Positions 9,112 to 17,505 of a DNA stretch of 64,000 nt are shown piece by piece; the first letter of the stretch is position 1; every line of letters starts with the position of its first letter. The translations under genes were made by a program, and so were the position numbers. Source of the stretch: Actinomycetota bacterium (GTDB taxonomy: Bacteria > Actinomycetota > UBA4738 > HRBIN12). The stretch lies in assembly GCA_035640355.1 (NCBI GenBank), contig DASQWI010000022.1:1-64000 (forward strand), written 5' to 3'. The notes under the pieces were generated by a model that was given only the letters and a program-made list of their open reading frames with translations, had not been told where the DNA came from and made no database searches.

Positions 9112-9155
9112 GGACGCAAGAAGTGAGCGAGCGACGCGAGCGAACGTCGTCCCCC
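9112..9155 (+). repeat. Short interspersed repeat, copy B (PAC2 - aldo/keto reductase spacer)
   Basis: This non-coding copy carries AAGAAGTGAGCGAGCG, then CGAGCGAACGTCGTC, as in copy A at 1768-1811. It fills most of the 68-bp spacer between the two flanking genes. Confidence 0.7.
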
Positions 9156-9167
9156 GACGAGTGAGGC

Positions 9168-9977
9168 GTGGAGCTTCGGAGGTTCGGTCGCGCCGACCTC
9201 GAGGTTCCGGTCATCGGGCTCGGCACGTGGACGGTGTTCGACGTCGCGCCGTCCGATGAAGCCGGTCCAGGCGCGGTTGTCGAGGGCGCGTTCGGTGACG
9301 GGGTTCGACTCGTCGACTCGTCGCCGATGTACGGCCGCGCGGAAGCGGTGCTCGGTCGCGCGCTGACCCGGGCCGGCGTTCGCGCCTCCGCGACGGTGGC
9401 GACCAAGATCTGGACACCGTCGATCGTGGAAGGTCGCCACCAGTTCGAGTCGCAGCTCGACTTCTTCGGTGGGCGCGTCGACATCGAGCAGATCCACAAC
9501 CTCGTCGCGTGGCGAGAGCACCTCGGTTGGCTCGAGGACGAGGTGAAACTAGGGCGTATCGGTCTGCTCGGCGCGACGCACTGGAGCGAGGCGCGGTTCG
9601 GAGAGCTGATCGAGGTGATGGAGACGGGTCACCTCGATTCCATCCAGATCCCGTACAACCCGCTGGAGCGCAAGGCCGAGGGTGAGGTTCTGTCGCAAGC
9701 GGAGGAGCGGGGCATCGGTGTCATCGCCATGCGTCCCTTCGCGGAGGGCAGCTTGCTGGCGCACGCGCCGTCCGATCCGCGTGTCCTCCGCGAGCTCGGC
9801 GTCGAGACATGGGCGCAGGCGTTGCTCAAGTGGACGCTGAGCGATCGACGTGTTCACGTGGCGATCCCGGCGACCTCATCGGTCGAGCACGCGCGCTCGA
9901 ACGCCGCGGCCGGCGACCCGCCGTGGTTCGACGATGAGCAACGCGCCCTCGTCGAGCGGGTCGTCGCGCGGGGATGA
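9168..9977 (+). CDS. Aldo/keto reductase
   Basis: A 269-residue NADPH-dependent oxidoreductase of the AKR superfamily, starting with GTG at 9168. The tetrad is readable: D50 and Y55 in LVDSSPMYGRAE, K80 in VATKIW and H110 in IEQIHN. The C-terminal phosphate-binding segment VAIPATSSVEHARSN is also present. The substrate cannot be predicted. A zinc alcohol dehydrogenase follows 41 bp downstream from its own leaderless promoter. Confidence 0.9.
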   Translation: MELRRFGRADLEVPVIGLGTWTVFDVAPSDEAGPGAVVEGAFGDGVRLVDSSPMYGRAEAVLGRALTRAGVRASATVATKIWTPSIVEGRHQFESQLDFFGGRVDIEQIHNLVAWREHLGWLEDEVKLGRIGLLGATHWSEARFGELIEVMETGHLDSIQIPYNPLERKAEGEVLSQAEERGIGVIAMRPFAEGSLLAHAPSDPRVLRELGVETWAQALLKWTLSDRRVHVAIPATSSVEHARSNAAAGDPPWFDDEQRALVERVVARG

Positions 9978-10006
9978 GCGGCCGAACGAACGCGTCCGTG
10001 CCATCG

Positions 10007-10012
10007 TAGGGT
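10007..10012 (+). promoter_or_regulatory. Leaderless -10 (TAGGGT)
   Basis: TAGGGT, then 6 nt (CCGCCC), then the GTG start at 10019. There is no Shine-Dalgarno. Confidence 0.6.
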
Positions 10013-10018
10013 CCGCCC

Positions 10019-10999
10019 GTGCGCGCCGCGATCATGGACGCCCCGGTTCGCCCCCTGGAGATGCGCGACATGCACGACCCGTGGCCGGGGCCGGGCGAGG
10101 TGCGGATCCGCGTTGCAGCGTGCGCGATCTGCCGGACGGACCTGCACGTGCTGGACGGCGATCTGTCCGAACCGAAGCTCCCCCTCGTGCTGGGACATCA
10201 GATCGTCGGGGTCGTGGAGACCGTCGGGGACGCGGTCGCAGACCGGGCCATCGGCGACCGCGTGGGCGTACCGTGGCTCGGCTGGGCGTGCGGCGAATGC
10301 GACTATTGTCGATCGGAGCGCGAGAACCTGTGCGTCCGCGCCGTCTTCACCGGATATCAACGGGACGGCGGATACGCCGAGCTTGCGGTGGCCGACGGGC
10401 GATTCTGCCTGGAGCTCCCCGAGACGTATGACGACGTCCACGCGACGCCGTTGTTGTGCGCGGGACCGATCGGCTACCGCGCGTACCGGATGGCTGGCGA
10501 CGTGAGCTCGATCGGTCTGTACGGGTTCGGTAACGCGGCACGCCTCGTGGCGCAGATCGCACGAAACGAGGGTCGGTCGGTGTTCGCGTTCACTCGTCCG
10601 GGCGACGCCGAGACACAGCGCGAGGCGCTCGAGCTCGGATGCGCGTGGGCGGGCGACTCCACGGAGTCCGCCCCCGAGCCGCTCGGCGCAGCGGTCGTGT
10701 TCGCGCCCGCGGGCGAGCTCGTTCCGGCGGCGCTCCGTTCGCTCGCGCGCGGTGGCACCGTCGTATGCGCCGAGATCCACATGACCGATATCCCGTCGTT
10801 CCCGTACGAGTTGCTGTGGGGCGAGCGTGTGATCCGCTCGGTCGCGAACCTCACGCGTCGCGACGGACACGAGTTCTTGTCCCTTGCGGCCGCGGCCGGT
10901 GTGACGACGCAAGTGACGACGTATCCGCTCGACCGCTCGAACGACGCGCTCGATGCGGCGAGGGCCGGACTGGGCGGAACCTCCGTTCTCGTTCCCTAG
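10019..10999 (+). CDS. Zinc-dependent alcohol dehydrogenase
   Basis: A 326-residue medium-chain dehydrogenase of the AdhA-like type. Catalytic zinc ligands are C38 and H60 (LGHQIVG, with Gln where Glu is usual). Structural-zinc cysteines are C91, C94, C97 and C105. A Rossmann segment GLYGFGNAARLVAQIA follows. It should oxidise alcohols or reduce aldehydes with NAD(P); the physiological substrate is unknown. The start GTG lies 6 nt after TAGGGT and has no ribosome-binding site, so the transcript is probably leaderless. Confidence 0.9.
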   Translation: MRAAIMDAPVRPLEMRDMHDPWPGPGEVRIRVAACAICRTDLHVLDGDLSEPKLPLVLGHQIVGVVETVGDAVADRAIGDRVGVPWLGWACGECDYCRSERENLCVRAVFTGYQRDGGYAELAVADGRFCLELPETYDDVHATPLLCAGPIGYRAYRMAGDVSSIGLYGFGNAARLVAQIARNEGRSVFAFTRPGDAETQREALELGCAWAGDSTESAPEPLGAAVVFAPAGELVPAALRSLARGGTVVCAEIHMTDIPSFPYELLWGERVIRSVANLTRRDGHEFLSLAAAAGVTTQVTTYPLDRSNDALDAARAGLGGTSVLVP

Positions 11000-11005
11000 G
11001 TTCCG

Positions 11006-12340
11006 CTACAGGAGCGGTTCGACCGCCAGGATCCCGGTGCGGTAGGCCTCGATCGCGCCGGCGTCGTCTCCACCCTCTCGGAGCAGGTCGCCGAGCGTCC
11101 CATACGAGACGGCCAGACCGATCGTCTGCTCGGTGCGCACGTAGATCTCGATCGCCGCGCGGACGTGCTTCTCGCCCTGTGTCCGGTCGAGCTCGGCGAG
11201 CACCCGCCCCAGCGCGAGGTGCGCGTACGCGAGCTCCGGATCGTCGCTCGTCGCCAGCAGGGCGATAGCGTGTTCGAGCAACGCGCGCGCCTTGTGTCGA
11301 TCGCCCTGCAGCTGGGCGAGGCGGGCGAGCTCGTTCATCGTGCGGGCGAGGTCCTTGGTGTTCCCCGTTCGCTCGAACGTCGCACGCGCCGTCTCGAGCT
11401 CGCGCCGTGCGCCGTCGGCGTCTCCTTCACGGAGCATCACGTAGCCGCGCGCGAGGTGCGCTCCTCCGCGTTCCGTCTGGAGTCCTAGCGCGCGGTATGC
11501 ATCCTCCGCGCGCTGCAGCGACGCCGTCGCGTCGTCGATCCGTCCAGCCGCGAGGTACTGGCGCGCGACGTTCATGTGCATCTGAGCGATGCGCGCGGGA
11601 TCGGCGATCCGCGGCTCGAGGAGCTCGAGCTCTCGAGCCGACTCGGCGGCCTTCGCCATCAGCCCGGCATCGATGTACGAATAGACGAGGCTCGCGTGGA
11701 TGCGGGCGATGGCGTCCGGATCGCTGAGGCCCGATCGCTCGATCTCGTCGAGCAGGCTCTCGAGCAGGAAGATCGCGTACCGCACGTCGCCGAGCGCGCT
11801 GAAACAGATCGCCTTCCCGTCGACGGCGTCGACGCGGGCGGCCGCTGGCTCGTCGCGGAGGAGCTCCTCGGCACGCTGGTAACGCTCGAGCGCCAGGTCG
11901 GGGCGTCCGCTGCGCTGGAGCCACAGCCCGTGAAGCTCCTCGGTCCTTGCCTCGATGCCGGACAGGCTGTGGCGGCGGGCGTCACGGCGGATGTGCTCGA
12001 GCTCGCGTTCGGTCTCCTCGAAGCGGCCGTCGGAGATGGCGACGCGCGCGTCGTGCAAACGCATCCGAAGCGAGGTCTCGAGGCCGGGCGGCCGCCCCGT
12101 GATCAGCTCCTCCGCGTCGACTCCGAGCTTCGACGCGAAGTGCTCGAGCGCCTCACGCGACGGCCTTCGCCGCCCGGCCTCGACGGTGCTGACGTACGCG
12201 TGCGTGTAGCGGGGCTCCCCGACCTGGCGCTGCGTGAGGCCGCGCGCCTGGCGTAGTCGCCGCAGTCTTGTGCCGACCACCGCAACCCCTTCGTCGCTCG
12301 CGCTCTCAACTTCGGCAGCGGACGTGCCGAACTTAACCAT
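11006..12340 (-). CDS. XRE-family regulator with C-terminal TPR domain
   Basis: A 444-residue protein with a Cro/CI helix-turn-helix (RLRRLRQARGLTQRQVG ... YVSTVEAGRRRPSREALEHFA, about 22-80), then about ten tetratricopeptide-like helical pairs to the end. HTH-plus-TPR is the layout of peptide-responsive RRNPP regulators and also of many uncharacterised actinobacterial XRE proteins. ATG at 12340 lacks a Shine-Dalgarno; GTG at 12280 (VVGTRLRRLRQ) is preceded by AAGGGG and may be the true start. The gene diverges from a 33-residue peptide gene, with a palindrome in the spacer. Ligand and targets are unknown. Confidence 0.88.
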   Translation of the reverse strand: MVKFGTSAAEVESASDEGVAVVGTRLRRLRQARGLTQRQVGEPRYTHAYVSTVEAGRRRPSREALEHFASKLGVDAEELITGRPPGLETSLRMRLHDARVAISDGRFEETERELEHIRRDARRHSLSGIEARTEELHGLWLQRSGRPDLALERYQRAEELLRDEPAAARVDAVDGKAICFSALGDVRYAIFLLESLLDEIERSGLSDPDAIARIHASLVYSYIDAGLMAKAAESARELELLEPRIADPARIAQMHMNVARQYLAAGRIDDATASLQRAEDAYRALGLQTERGGAHLARGYVMLREGDADGARRELETARATFERTGNTKDLARTMNELARLAQLQGDRHKARALLEHAIALLATSDDPELAYAHLALGRVLAELDRTQGEKHVRAAIEIYVRTEQTIGLAVSYGTLGDLLREGGDDAGAIEAYRTGILAVEPLL

Positions 12341-12345
12341 CGAGG

Positions 12346-12359
12346 TTGCCCGCAGGCAA
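12346..12359. promoter_or_regulatory. Palindrome in the regulator/peptide divergent spacer, possible operator
   Basis: TTGCCCGCAGGCAA is a 5-4-5 inverted repeat 5 bp upstream of the regulator ATG. It includes the -35-like TTGCCC of the peptide promoter, so bound protein could affect both directions. Confidence 0.5.
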
Positions 12360-12374
12360 GCAGCTAGTTACATT
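12346..12374 (+). promoter_or_regulatory. Candidate promoter for the small peptide gene
   Basis: TTGCCC at 12346-12351 and TACATT at 12369-12374 are separated by 17 bp, a standard sigma-70 spacing. They would start a transcript about 30 nt before the peptide ATG. Confidence 0.4.
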
Positions 12375-12408
12375 CGGCTCCCGTTCGGGGGAGGCGAAGG
12401 AGGAGCCG

Positions 12409-12510
12409 ATGCGGGCACATTGGACGGTTCGGGCTCGGTACCTGGCGCTCACGCTGGGCACGCTCGCGGCGATGATCGCTGCCGGCAGCGCCGGTTGGCC
12501 GAGGCACTGA
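12409..12510 (+). CDS. 33-residue putative exported peptide
   Basis: ATG at 12409 follows an excellent Shine-Dalgarno (AAGGAGG, 5 nt spacing) and the frame ends at TGA 12508-12510. The peptide has a basic N-terminus (several Arg/His), a hydrophobic core (YLALTLGTLAAMIAAG) and ends GSAGWPRH. Signal-peptidase cleavage after SAG would release WPRH, a size like processed signalling peptides of RRNPP systems. It could also be a leader or membrane peptide. Divergence from an XRE-TPR regulator makes a signal-receptor pair plausible but unproven. Confidence 0.6.
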   Translation: MRAHWTVRARYLALTLGTLAAMIAAGSAGWPRH

Positions 12511-12536
12511 ACCAAGAACGAGGCCAAGGAAGGGGA

Positions 12537-12809
12537 ATGACGGGGTCCGGGGGTTCCGGGGAACCCCCGACTCGCGCCGACCGCCCCGGGGAGGACGTCG
12601 TGGAGGTCGAACTTCGCGCCGAAGAGCGCTACTACCGTCTCGAGGGCGTCGTCTTCCGGGTGCGCATGGACCGTCTCGAGCAGGGCTCCGAGTACCTGCG
12701 GCAGGGCCGTTGGGTCTGGACGCCCATCACCTCTGGGAGCGTGATCCACAACCCCCACGCGGCGCGTCTGTCGCCCATCGAGGCACAGCCGTACCGCGCT
12801 ATCCGCTGA
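12537..12809 (+). CDS. Hypothetical 90-residue protein downstream of the peptide gene
   Basis: ATG at 12537 is preceded by GGAAGGGGA and lies 26 bp after the peptide gene, so the two are probably co-transcribed. After a Gly/Pro/Asp-rich head, the core (EVELRAEERYYRLEGVVFRVRMD, then GRWVWTPITSGSVIHNP) looks like a small beta-rich fold. I recognise no family. The stop overlaps the convergent peptidase S51 gene by 11 bp. Confidence 0.6.
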   Translation: MTGSGGSGEPPTRADRPGEDVVEVELRAEERYYRLEGVVFRVRMDRLEQGSEYLRQGRWVWTPITSGSVIHNPHAARLSPIEAQPYRAIR

Positions 12810-13536
12810 GCCCCGTCGTCACCCTGCGAGACGGCTCCGGCAGTCCGGCGATGGGCGATCCGCCGTCGAACCGCGTGCGCCCGCTCTGCGTAATCACCGT
12901 GACGGTGCCCTCGCCGACCGCCCACCACATCCCGTCGTGATGAACCGCGGCTGTCCGTTCGTCGATCCCGAGCAGGATGACCTCGTTGTGCTCGGCGCCG
13001 GCGAGCGCCGAGTCGACCCACCGGTGTCCGAAGCCGTCGAAGTGCGGGATCACGGCCACGCGCGGCACGAGTGCAAGCGCCGGCGCGTAGCGCCGTCGCT
13101 GGTCGCCCGGCATCCGCTCACGGGTCAGCGTCCACTCGCCGAACGCCATCGCGCCGGCCGACGAGCCGGCGAGCGCCGCGCCGCCGCGCCAAGCGGTGGC
13201 GATGGCGTCCCACAGCGGCGTTCCGGCGAGCGTCGCCGGAACGAGCGCCGGGTCACCGCCGACCAGATAGAAGAACCGTCCTGCCACCGCGCGTTCGACG
13301 TTCGCGGGCGAAGTCGCATCGCGCTTCCGCAGCGCCGGGAGCTCTTCGACGTGAAGGCCCAATGCGCCGAACCATCGAACCGCGTTCGCGACGGCAATCT
13401 CGGGGCGCTGCCGTCCGGCCGCCGTCGCGAGCACGTACGCCGGAGCCCCCGCAGCGGCACGGACGAGGATCTCGTCCTGCGGCTCGTTCCCCGGTTTCAG
13501 CTCGTCGCCTCCGACGAGCGCGAGCGGGCCCGTCAT
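12799..13536 (-). CDS. Peptidase S51 / cyanophycinase-like hydrolase
   Basis: A 245-residue protein starting at ATG 13536 (MTGPLALVGGDE). The nucleophile elbow AGSSAGAMAFGEW and the YLVGGDPALV segment are typical of peptidase family S51 (dipeptidase E/cyanophycinase), whose Ser attacks aspartyl or Asp-containing peptide bonds. The C-terminal part VAVIPHFDGFGHRWVDSAL ... GIDERTAAVHHDG matches too. It is the last gene of a minus-strand run behind a ParB-like gene (11-bp gap). The substrate is unknown. Confidence 0.82.
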   Translation of the reverse strand: MTGPLALVGGDELKPGNEPQDEILVRAAAGAPAYVLATAAGRQRPEIAVANAVRWFGALGLHVEELPALRKRDATSPANVERAVAGRFFYLVGGDPALVPATLAGTPLWDAIATAWRGGAALAGSSAGAMAFGEWTLTRERMPGDQRRRYAPALALVPRVAVIPHFDGFGHRWVDSALAGAEHNEVILLGIDERTAAVHHDGMWWAVGEGTVTVITQSGRTRFDGGSPIAGLPEPSRRVTTGLSG

Positions 13537-13547
13537 CCCAGGTTCGA

Positions 13548-14456
13548 TCAGTCGATGTTTCGCCTCAGTCGGTTCGTGACGCGACGCGTCGCGCTCGACG
13601 CTCGCCGTTTCGGCCGCGGGGTCGCCTCGCGCGCAGCTCGCACGGTCCCTTCGATGTCGAGATCCTCGGGACGGTCGGGGAACAGCTCGCGGCGTCGCTG
13701 ACCGACCCACAGGAACAGGTCGGCGTCGGTGGCCTTGGGCCACATCGCGTCGAGCCTCTCGCGGCGGATGGCCTCGATGGTCGGAACGTACACGCGGTCG
13801 TACCAGTCCGCGGCGATGTCCTCGGGCGAGAGAACCTCTCCGCGTTCCATCATCAGGTGGAAGCCGTGGATCTTGATGTGCTCGAGCAACTCGATGTATC
13901 CCTGCGGCCGGCTGAACTCGACCGTCGCGTCCGGCCGCGCTCGCCCCAGACCCGACTCCTCCATGAACCGCCGTTCTTGCTCGGCCATGATGATGCTGCC
14001 GACGTCCGCGTCGGCCGGGAGAGGGGTGCGGCTCCGCAGCTCGGTGATCTCGGCGTCGATCATCTCGATGCCGCGTTGCTTGGCGATCGCCACCCGGTGG
14101 TGGCCGTCGACGACGAAATACCGCCCGTCGATCTCGTACACGACGATCGGGGGAAAATCGCCGTCGGGCCACGACTCCTCGACCTGCTGCCACCGCTCCT
14201 GGATCTTCGAGCGCTTGGGCAGGAAATCACGGTCGAAGTCGTCCACTCGGCTGACGGTCCCCACGATCTTGTCAACGGGGATGGGGCGCACGCCGACGTA
14301 CGTCTGCTCGAGTGCGCCGAGGCGCCTCGACACCTCGTCGAGCGACAGGAGCGGTCGTTGCTCGCGGCCCTTCGCCACCGTTGAGAGCCTGCGATAGGCC
14401 TCCTGCCGGCGGGCCTTGGGGAACGACGAGCTCAGGTAGTCCTTTCGTTCGCTCAC
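13548..14456 (-). CDS. ParB/sulfiredoxin-fold nuclease-domain protein
   Basis: A 302-residue protein with a ParB-N-like core: VRPIPVDKIVGTVSR, then PPIVVYEIDGRYFVVDGHHRVAIAKQRG, where the GHHR box is the family nucleotide-binding signature. No ParB helix-turn-helix is visible, so it is not the segregation protein. The C-terminal half (TVEFSRPQGYIELLEHIKIHGFHL) is conserved in relatives of unknown role. The N-terminus overlaps the end of the upstream phosphoesterase by 4 nt (ATGA), showing co-transcription. Confidence 0.8.
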   Translation of the reverse strand: MSERKDYLSSSFPKARRQEAYRRLSTVAKGREQRPLLSLDEVSRRLGALEQTYVGVRPIPVDKIVGTVSRVDDFDRDFLPKRSKIQERWQQVEESWPDGDFPPIVVYEIDGRYFVVDGHHRVAIAKQRGIEMIDAEITELRSRTPLPADADVGSIIMAEQERRFMEESGLGRARPDATVEFSRPQGYIELLEHIKIHGFHLMMERGEVLSPEDIAADWYDRVYVPTIEAIRRERLDAMWPKATDADLFLWVGQRRRELFPDRPEDLDIEGTVRAAREATPRPKRRASSATRRVTNRLRRNID

Positions 14457-15106
14457 GCGTCGAGGTCTATCACCTTGTAGGGCACGACGTTCACGATCCG
14501 CGTTCCGTTCACACGACGGTCTGGTCGAACGATCCCGTACGGGTGGATGTGGCCGTGAAGAAACAGCTTCGGTTGCAGGCGCGCGATCAGGTCGTGGAAC
14601 GCGTCGAACCCCTCGTGCGGTGCGTCGTCATCGTCTCCCATCCCCTGGGGCGGCGAGTGCGCGATCACCACGTCCACGGGTCGTCCGTCGCGACGCGTCT
14701 TCCATGCGACCCGACGGCGGAGCCTGCGTACGCGTCGGCGCATCTCGGTCTGCGTGTACTGGTTCGGGCCTGGTCGATAGCGGATCGAACCGCCGAGTCC
14801 TGCGATCCTCAGGCCCGCGACGTCTTCGACGCGGCCGTCGACGTTCGAGCCGCCCCGCGGCCCGGGGGGATCGACGAAGTGCTGGTTCGCGATCGCCGGA
14901 AGCCCGAGCAACGCGATCGGAGCGGGAGTCAGCGCGGGATCGTGGTTCCCGGGGACGAACAGCAACGGCGCGTTCACCGCGTCCACGATGTGTTCGAGGT
15001 CGTCCCACGGGATGTCGCCGCACGAGACGATGACGTCCGGACGCGCCCGGAGCACGTCCGGGAGACCGGGGAACGGTTCGTCGGCGACGGCGAGGATGCG
15101 TGGCAT
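14453..15106 (-). CDS. Metallophosphoesterase
   Basis: A 217-residue calcineurin-like phosphoesterase starting MPRILAVADEP at 15106. Metal-binding motifs in order: VSCGDIPWDD, VPGNHDP, AHSPPQG and HGHIHPYG. The substrate is not predictable; small phosphoesterases of this type act on phosphodiesters or nucleotides. It heads a three-gene run with the ParB-like and S51 genes. A TAGCAT hexamer lies 17 nt before the ATG as a possible -10. Confidence 0.88.
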   Translation of the reverse strand: MPRILAVADEPFPGLPDVLRARPDVIVSCGDIPWDDLEHIVDAVNAPLLFVPGNHDPALTPAPIALLGLPAIANQHFVDPPGPRGGSNVDGRVEDVAGLRIAGLGGSIRYRPGPNQYTQTEMRRRVRRLRRRVAWKTRRDGRPVDVVIAHSPPQGMGDDDDAPHEGFDAFHDLIARLQPKLFLHGHIHPYGIVRPDRRVNGTRIVNVVPYKVIDLDA

Positions 15107-15153
15107 CGAACGGCCCGATATCGATGCTACGCCGCCGTCGCACGGAGCGGCTC

Positions 15154-16035
15154 TCAGGCGACGGACGCGACGACGTCGCCGAGGGCGCGGATCGAGAGTT
15201 CGGTGATGGGGTCCAGGACGAGGATGATCTCGTCCGCTCCGGCGTCGGCGAGCTGGCGAAGGTGCCGTGCGACTCGCTCGGACGATCCTTCTACCGGCGT
15301 CACGCCGTCGCGGATCGGGCGCTCCATCGCGTCTCGGTCGAGGACGACGAGCGTGCACGCGCTCCGGGTGACCTCGGCGGCTTCGCGTCCCGCATCGACC
15401 ACGAACGAGGAGATGCGTTCGTTCAGCGTCGTGAACCTCGACGGTTCGTTGCCGTAGTCGTCGAACCACGTGTTCCACGCGTCGACGTGCGGGATCGTCG
15501 CCCGAAGGAGTCGTTCTCCGTTCGAGCCGATCATGATCGGCAGCCGCGATGCCGGTCGCGGAAGGAGCACCGCGTCGTTCGTGTGAACGAAACGGCCGTG
15601 GAACGTCACGTGCTCTCCCTCGAGCAGTCGGCGAACGACCGTGAACGCCTCCTCGAACCGCGACGCGCGATGGTCGAACGGAACGCCGAACGCCTGAAAC
15701 TCCGTCTCGTTCCAGCCGGCGCCGATCCCGAGCACGAACCTGCCGCCGCTCACCTCATGAACGTTCGCCGCCATGCGGGCGAGGACACCCGGCGGATGGA
15801 ACGCCGCGCACGCGACGAGCGGTCCGAGGCGAACGCGTTCTGTCGAGGCGGCCAGCGCCGCCAGCATCGTCCACGCGTCCCGCGGGCCGCGTTCGCCGCG
15901 TGAGTCCCGGTACAGCAGGTGATCGCCGAGCCAGATGGAGTCGAAACCGCTTTGCTCGGCGGCGCGCGCCATCGCCACGTACTCGGTCCAGGGAACGTCC
16001 CGTTCGACCTCTGGGAGCTGGACGCCGATGCGCAA
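15154..16035 (-). CDS. LLM-class (probable F420-dependent) oxidoreductase
   Basis: A 293-residue luciferase-like monooxygenase-fold protein. It has the N-terminal MRIGVQLPE strand, SIWLGDHLLY, the NVHEVSGGRFVLGIGAGWNETEF segment and a C-terminal LRQLADAGADEIIL. Such actinobacterial proteins usually use coenzyme F420. It starts 3 nt after the LCP gene stop, so it is co-transcribed with a wall-polymer ligase gene; a functional link is not obvious. Confidence 0.88.
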   Translation of the reverse strand: MRIGVQLPEVERDVPWTEYVAMARAAEQSGFDSIWLGDHLLYRDSRGERGPRDAWTMLAALAASTERVRLGPLVACAAFHPPGVLARMAANVHEVSGGRFVLGIGAGWNETEFQAFGVPFDHRASRFEEAFTVVRRLLEGEHVTFHGRFVHTNDAVLLPRPASRLPIMIGSNGERLLRATIPHVDAWNTWFDDYGNEPSRFTTLNERISSFVVDAGREAAEVTRSACTLVVLDRDAMERPIRDGVTPVEGSSERVARHLRQLADAGADEIILVLDPITELSIRALGDVVASVA

Positions 16036-16038
16036 GTG

Positions 16039-17466
16039 TCAGCCGCCGAGCATCCCGTCGCGTCCGAGGTCTCGAAATATCGCCTGTGCGCGACTATCGA
16101 GGACGACCACGCTCTTCCCGGCGATCGACCCGCCATGTCCACCGGCGACGGCGTTCCGCACGCGCCGGGGCTGGAATGCGGGCGCCGCGACGAGGAGCTC
16201 GAACATCTCGGTGAGCGACAGATCGGTGACCACGTTCCGGGCGGCGGCGAGCGCCCACGGAACGACCGCGGCCGAGCCCTCGGCAACCTCGCGCCGGAGC
16301 GTCGCGAGCGCGGCGATCATCAGACGCCCCTGGTTGAACGATCGGCCGAAGTCGCCGTTCGGCAGGTCGTGGCGGACGCGGGCGAAGGCCAGCGCTTCGC
16401 GCCCCGAGAGGTGCTCCGGACCGCGACGGAAGTGCGCGTTCGCATAGACGTCGCTGATCGGATACTGGATCTTCATGTCGATCCCGCCGACGGCCTTGAC
16501 CATGCGTTCGAACCCCTGGAAGCCAGTCAGAAGGTAGGCGTCGATCCGGATCCCGCTCAGGCGCTCGACGGTGTCGACGAGCAGCCCCGGACCGCCCAGG
16601 ACGAGGGCGGCGTTGATCTTGTCGGAGCCGTAGCCGGGGATCGACACCCACGAGTCGCGCGGGATCCCCACGATCGACACGCGACCGTGGCGCGGGTTCA
16701 CGCCGACGATGTGGATCGAGTCCGCGCGCGTGCCGGTGACCGACTGGCCTGGTCGCGCGTCGCTTCCGATCACGAGCACGAACAACGGCTCGTTCGAGGG
16801 AAGGCCCGGCGCGATTGCGGCGTCCCTCGGGCCGCCCTCGAGGACGTTCGGCACGTGGCCATGCACGTCGTACGACACGATTCGCCACTCGCCGTTCACG
16901 CGGCGGAGGACGTACTCGCCCTCGTGCGTCACTGGGGCACGCTTCTCGCCCGCCTGGGCGATGCCGGCGAACCGCGCATCCGCGACGGCGAAGAGCGGAC
17001 GCTTCTGCCCGTCCGCCAGGAACCGAACGTCCAGGAGCGCGCGCCTCGGCTGCAGTGCATCGACGTCGCGCGCGACAGGACCGAGCGTCAGATCCGCGAT
17101 GTCGCGGCTCGCCTGATCCCGAACGGGCCCGGCGAACAGACGGAAGAGCGAGGGGAACTCGCCGTCCTGCCACCGCACAGGATCGACGAAGCCGATCGTG
17201 TAGAGCTCGGAAATCGTCCGGCGGACCGCGCGCGTCGGTTCCGCTAGGTCGCTTCGGCGGATCCTCCCTTCCACGCCGTGCGCGTCCACCTCACGAAGCG
17301 TCATCGAGAGCTCGTGGACCGGCGGCGCCGCCAGCGAGCCGCTCGGTGCCACCGGAACCGTCGTCGGTTCGTCGACCTGTCGCGGCGACGGCGACGTGCA
17401 CGCGGTGGCGACGGTCGCGAGGAGCGCGATCGCGTGTCCGACCGCCCGGACGGCCGCCTTCAGCAT
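16039..17466 (-). CDS. LytR-CpsA-Psr (LCP) family protein
   Basis: A 475-residue envelope protein. The N-terminal hydrophobic segment (IALLATVATAC) may be a lipoprotein signal with a weak lipobox at the Cys. A roughly 200-residue N-terminal region of unknown fold precedes the LCP catalytic domain: VLVIGSDARPG, TGTRADSIHIV, SIVGIPRDSWVSIPG and DKINAAL, then the ALAFARVRHDLPNGDFGRS segment. LCP enzymes attach lipid-linked polymers to peptidoglycan. The start is 7 nt after TAGGCT. Confidence 0.9.
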   Translation of the reverse strand: MLKAAVRAVGHAIALLATVATACTSPSPRQVDEPTTVPVAPSGSLAAPPVHELSMTLREVDAHGVEGRIRRSDLAEPTRAVRRTISELYTIGFVDPVRWQDGEFPSLFRLFAGPVRDQASRDIADLTLGPVARDVDALQPRRALLDVRFLADGQKRPLFAVADARFAGIAQAGEKRAPVTHEGEYVLRRVNGEWRIVSYDVHGHVPNVLEGGPRDAAIAPGLPSNEPLFVLVIGSDARPGQSVTGTRADSIHIVGVNPRHGRVSIVGIPRDSWVSIPGYGSDKINAALVLGGPGLLVDTVERLSGIRIDAYLLTGFQGFERMVKAVGGIDMKIQYPISDVYANAHFRRGPEHLSGREALAFARVRHDLPNGDFGRSFNQGRLMIAALATLRREVAEGSAAVVPWALAAARNVVTDLSLTEMFELLVAAPAFQPRRVRNAVAGGHGGSIAGKSVVVLDSRAQAIFRDLGRDGMLGG

Positions 17467-17473
17467 TCGCCCG

Positions 17474-17479
17474 AGCCTA
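17474..17479 (-). promoter_or_regulatory. Leaderless -10 (TAGGCT) of the LCP gene
   Basis: On the minus strand TAGGCT is followed by 7 nt and the ATG at 17466; no Shine-Dalgarno is present. Confidence 0.55.
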
Positions 17480-17505
17480 TCGGCTGCGTATGGATCGAAC
17501 CGCCG

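Noticed and set aside
13548-14456. Chromosome-partition locus (parB) near an origin
   Set aside because: It has the ParB-like N-terminal fold but no DNA-binding helix-turn-helix, no ParA partner and no parS-like palindrome.
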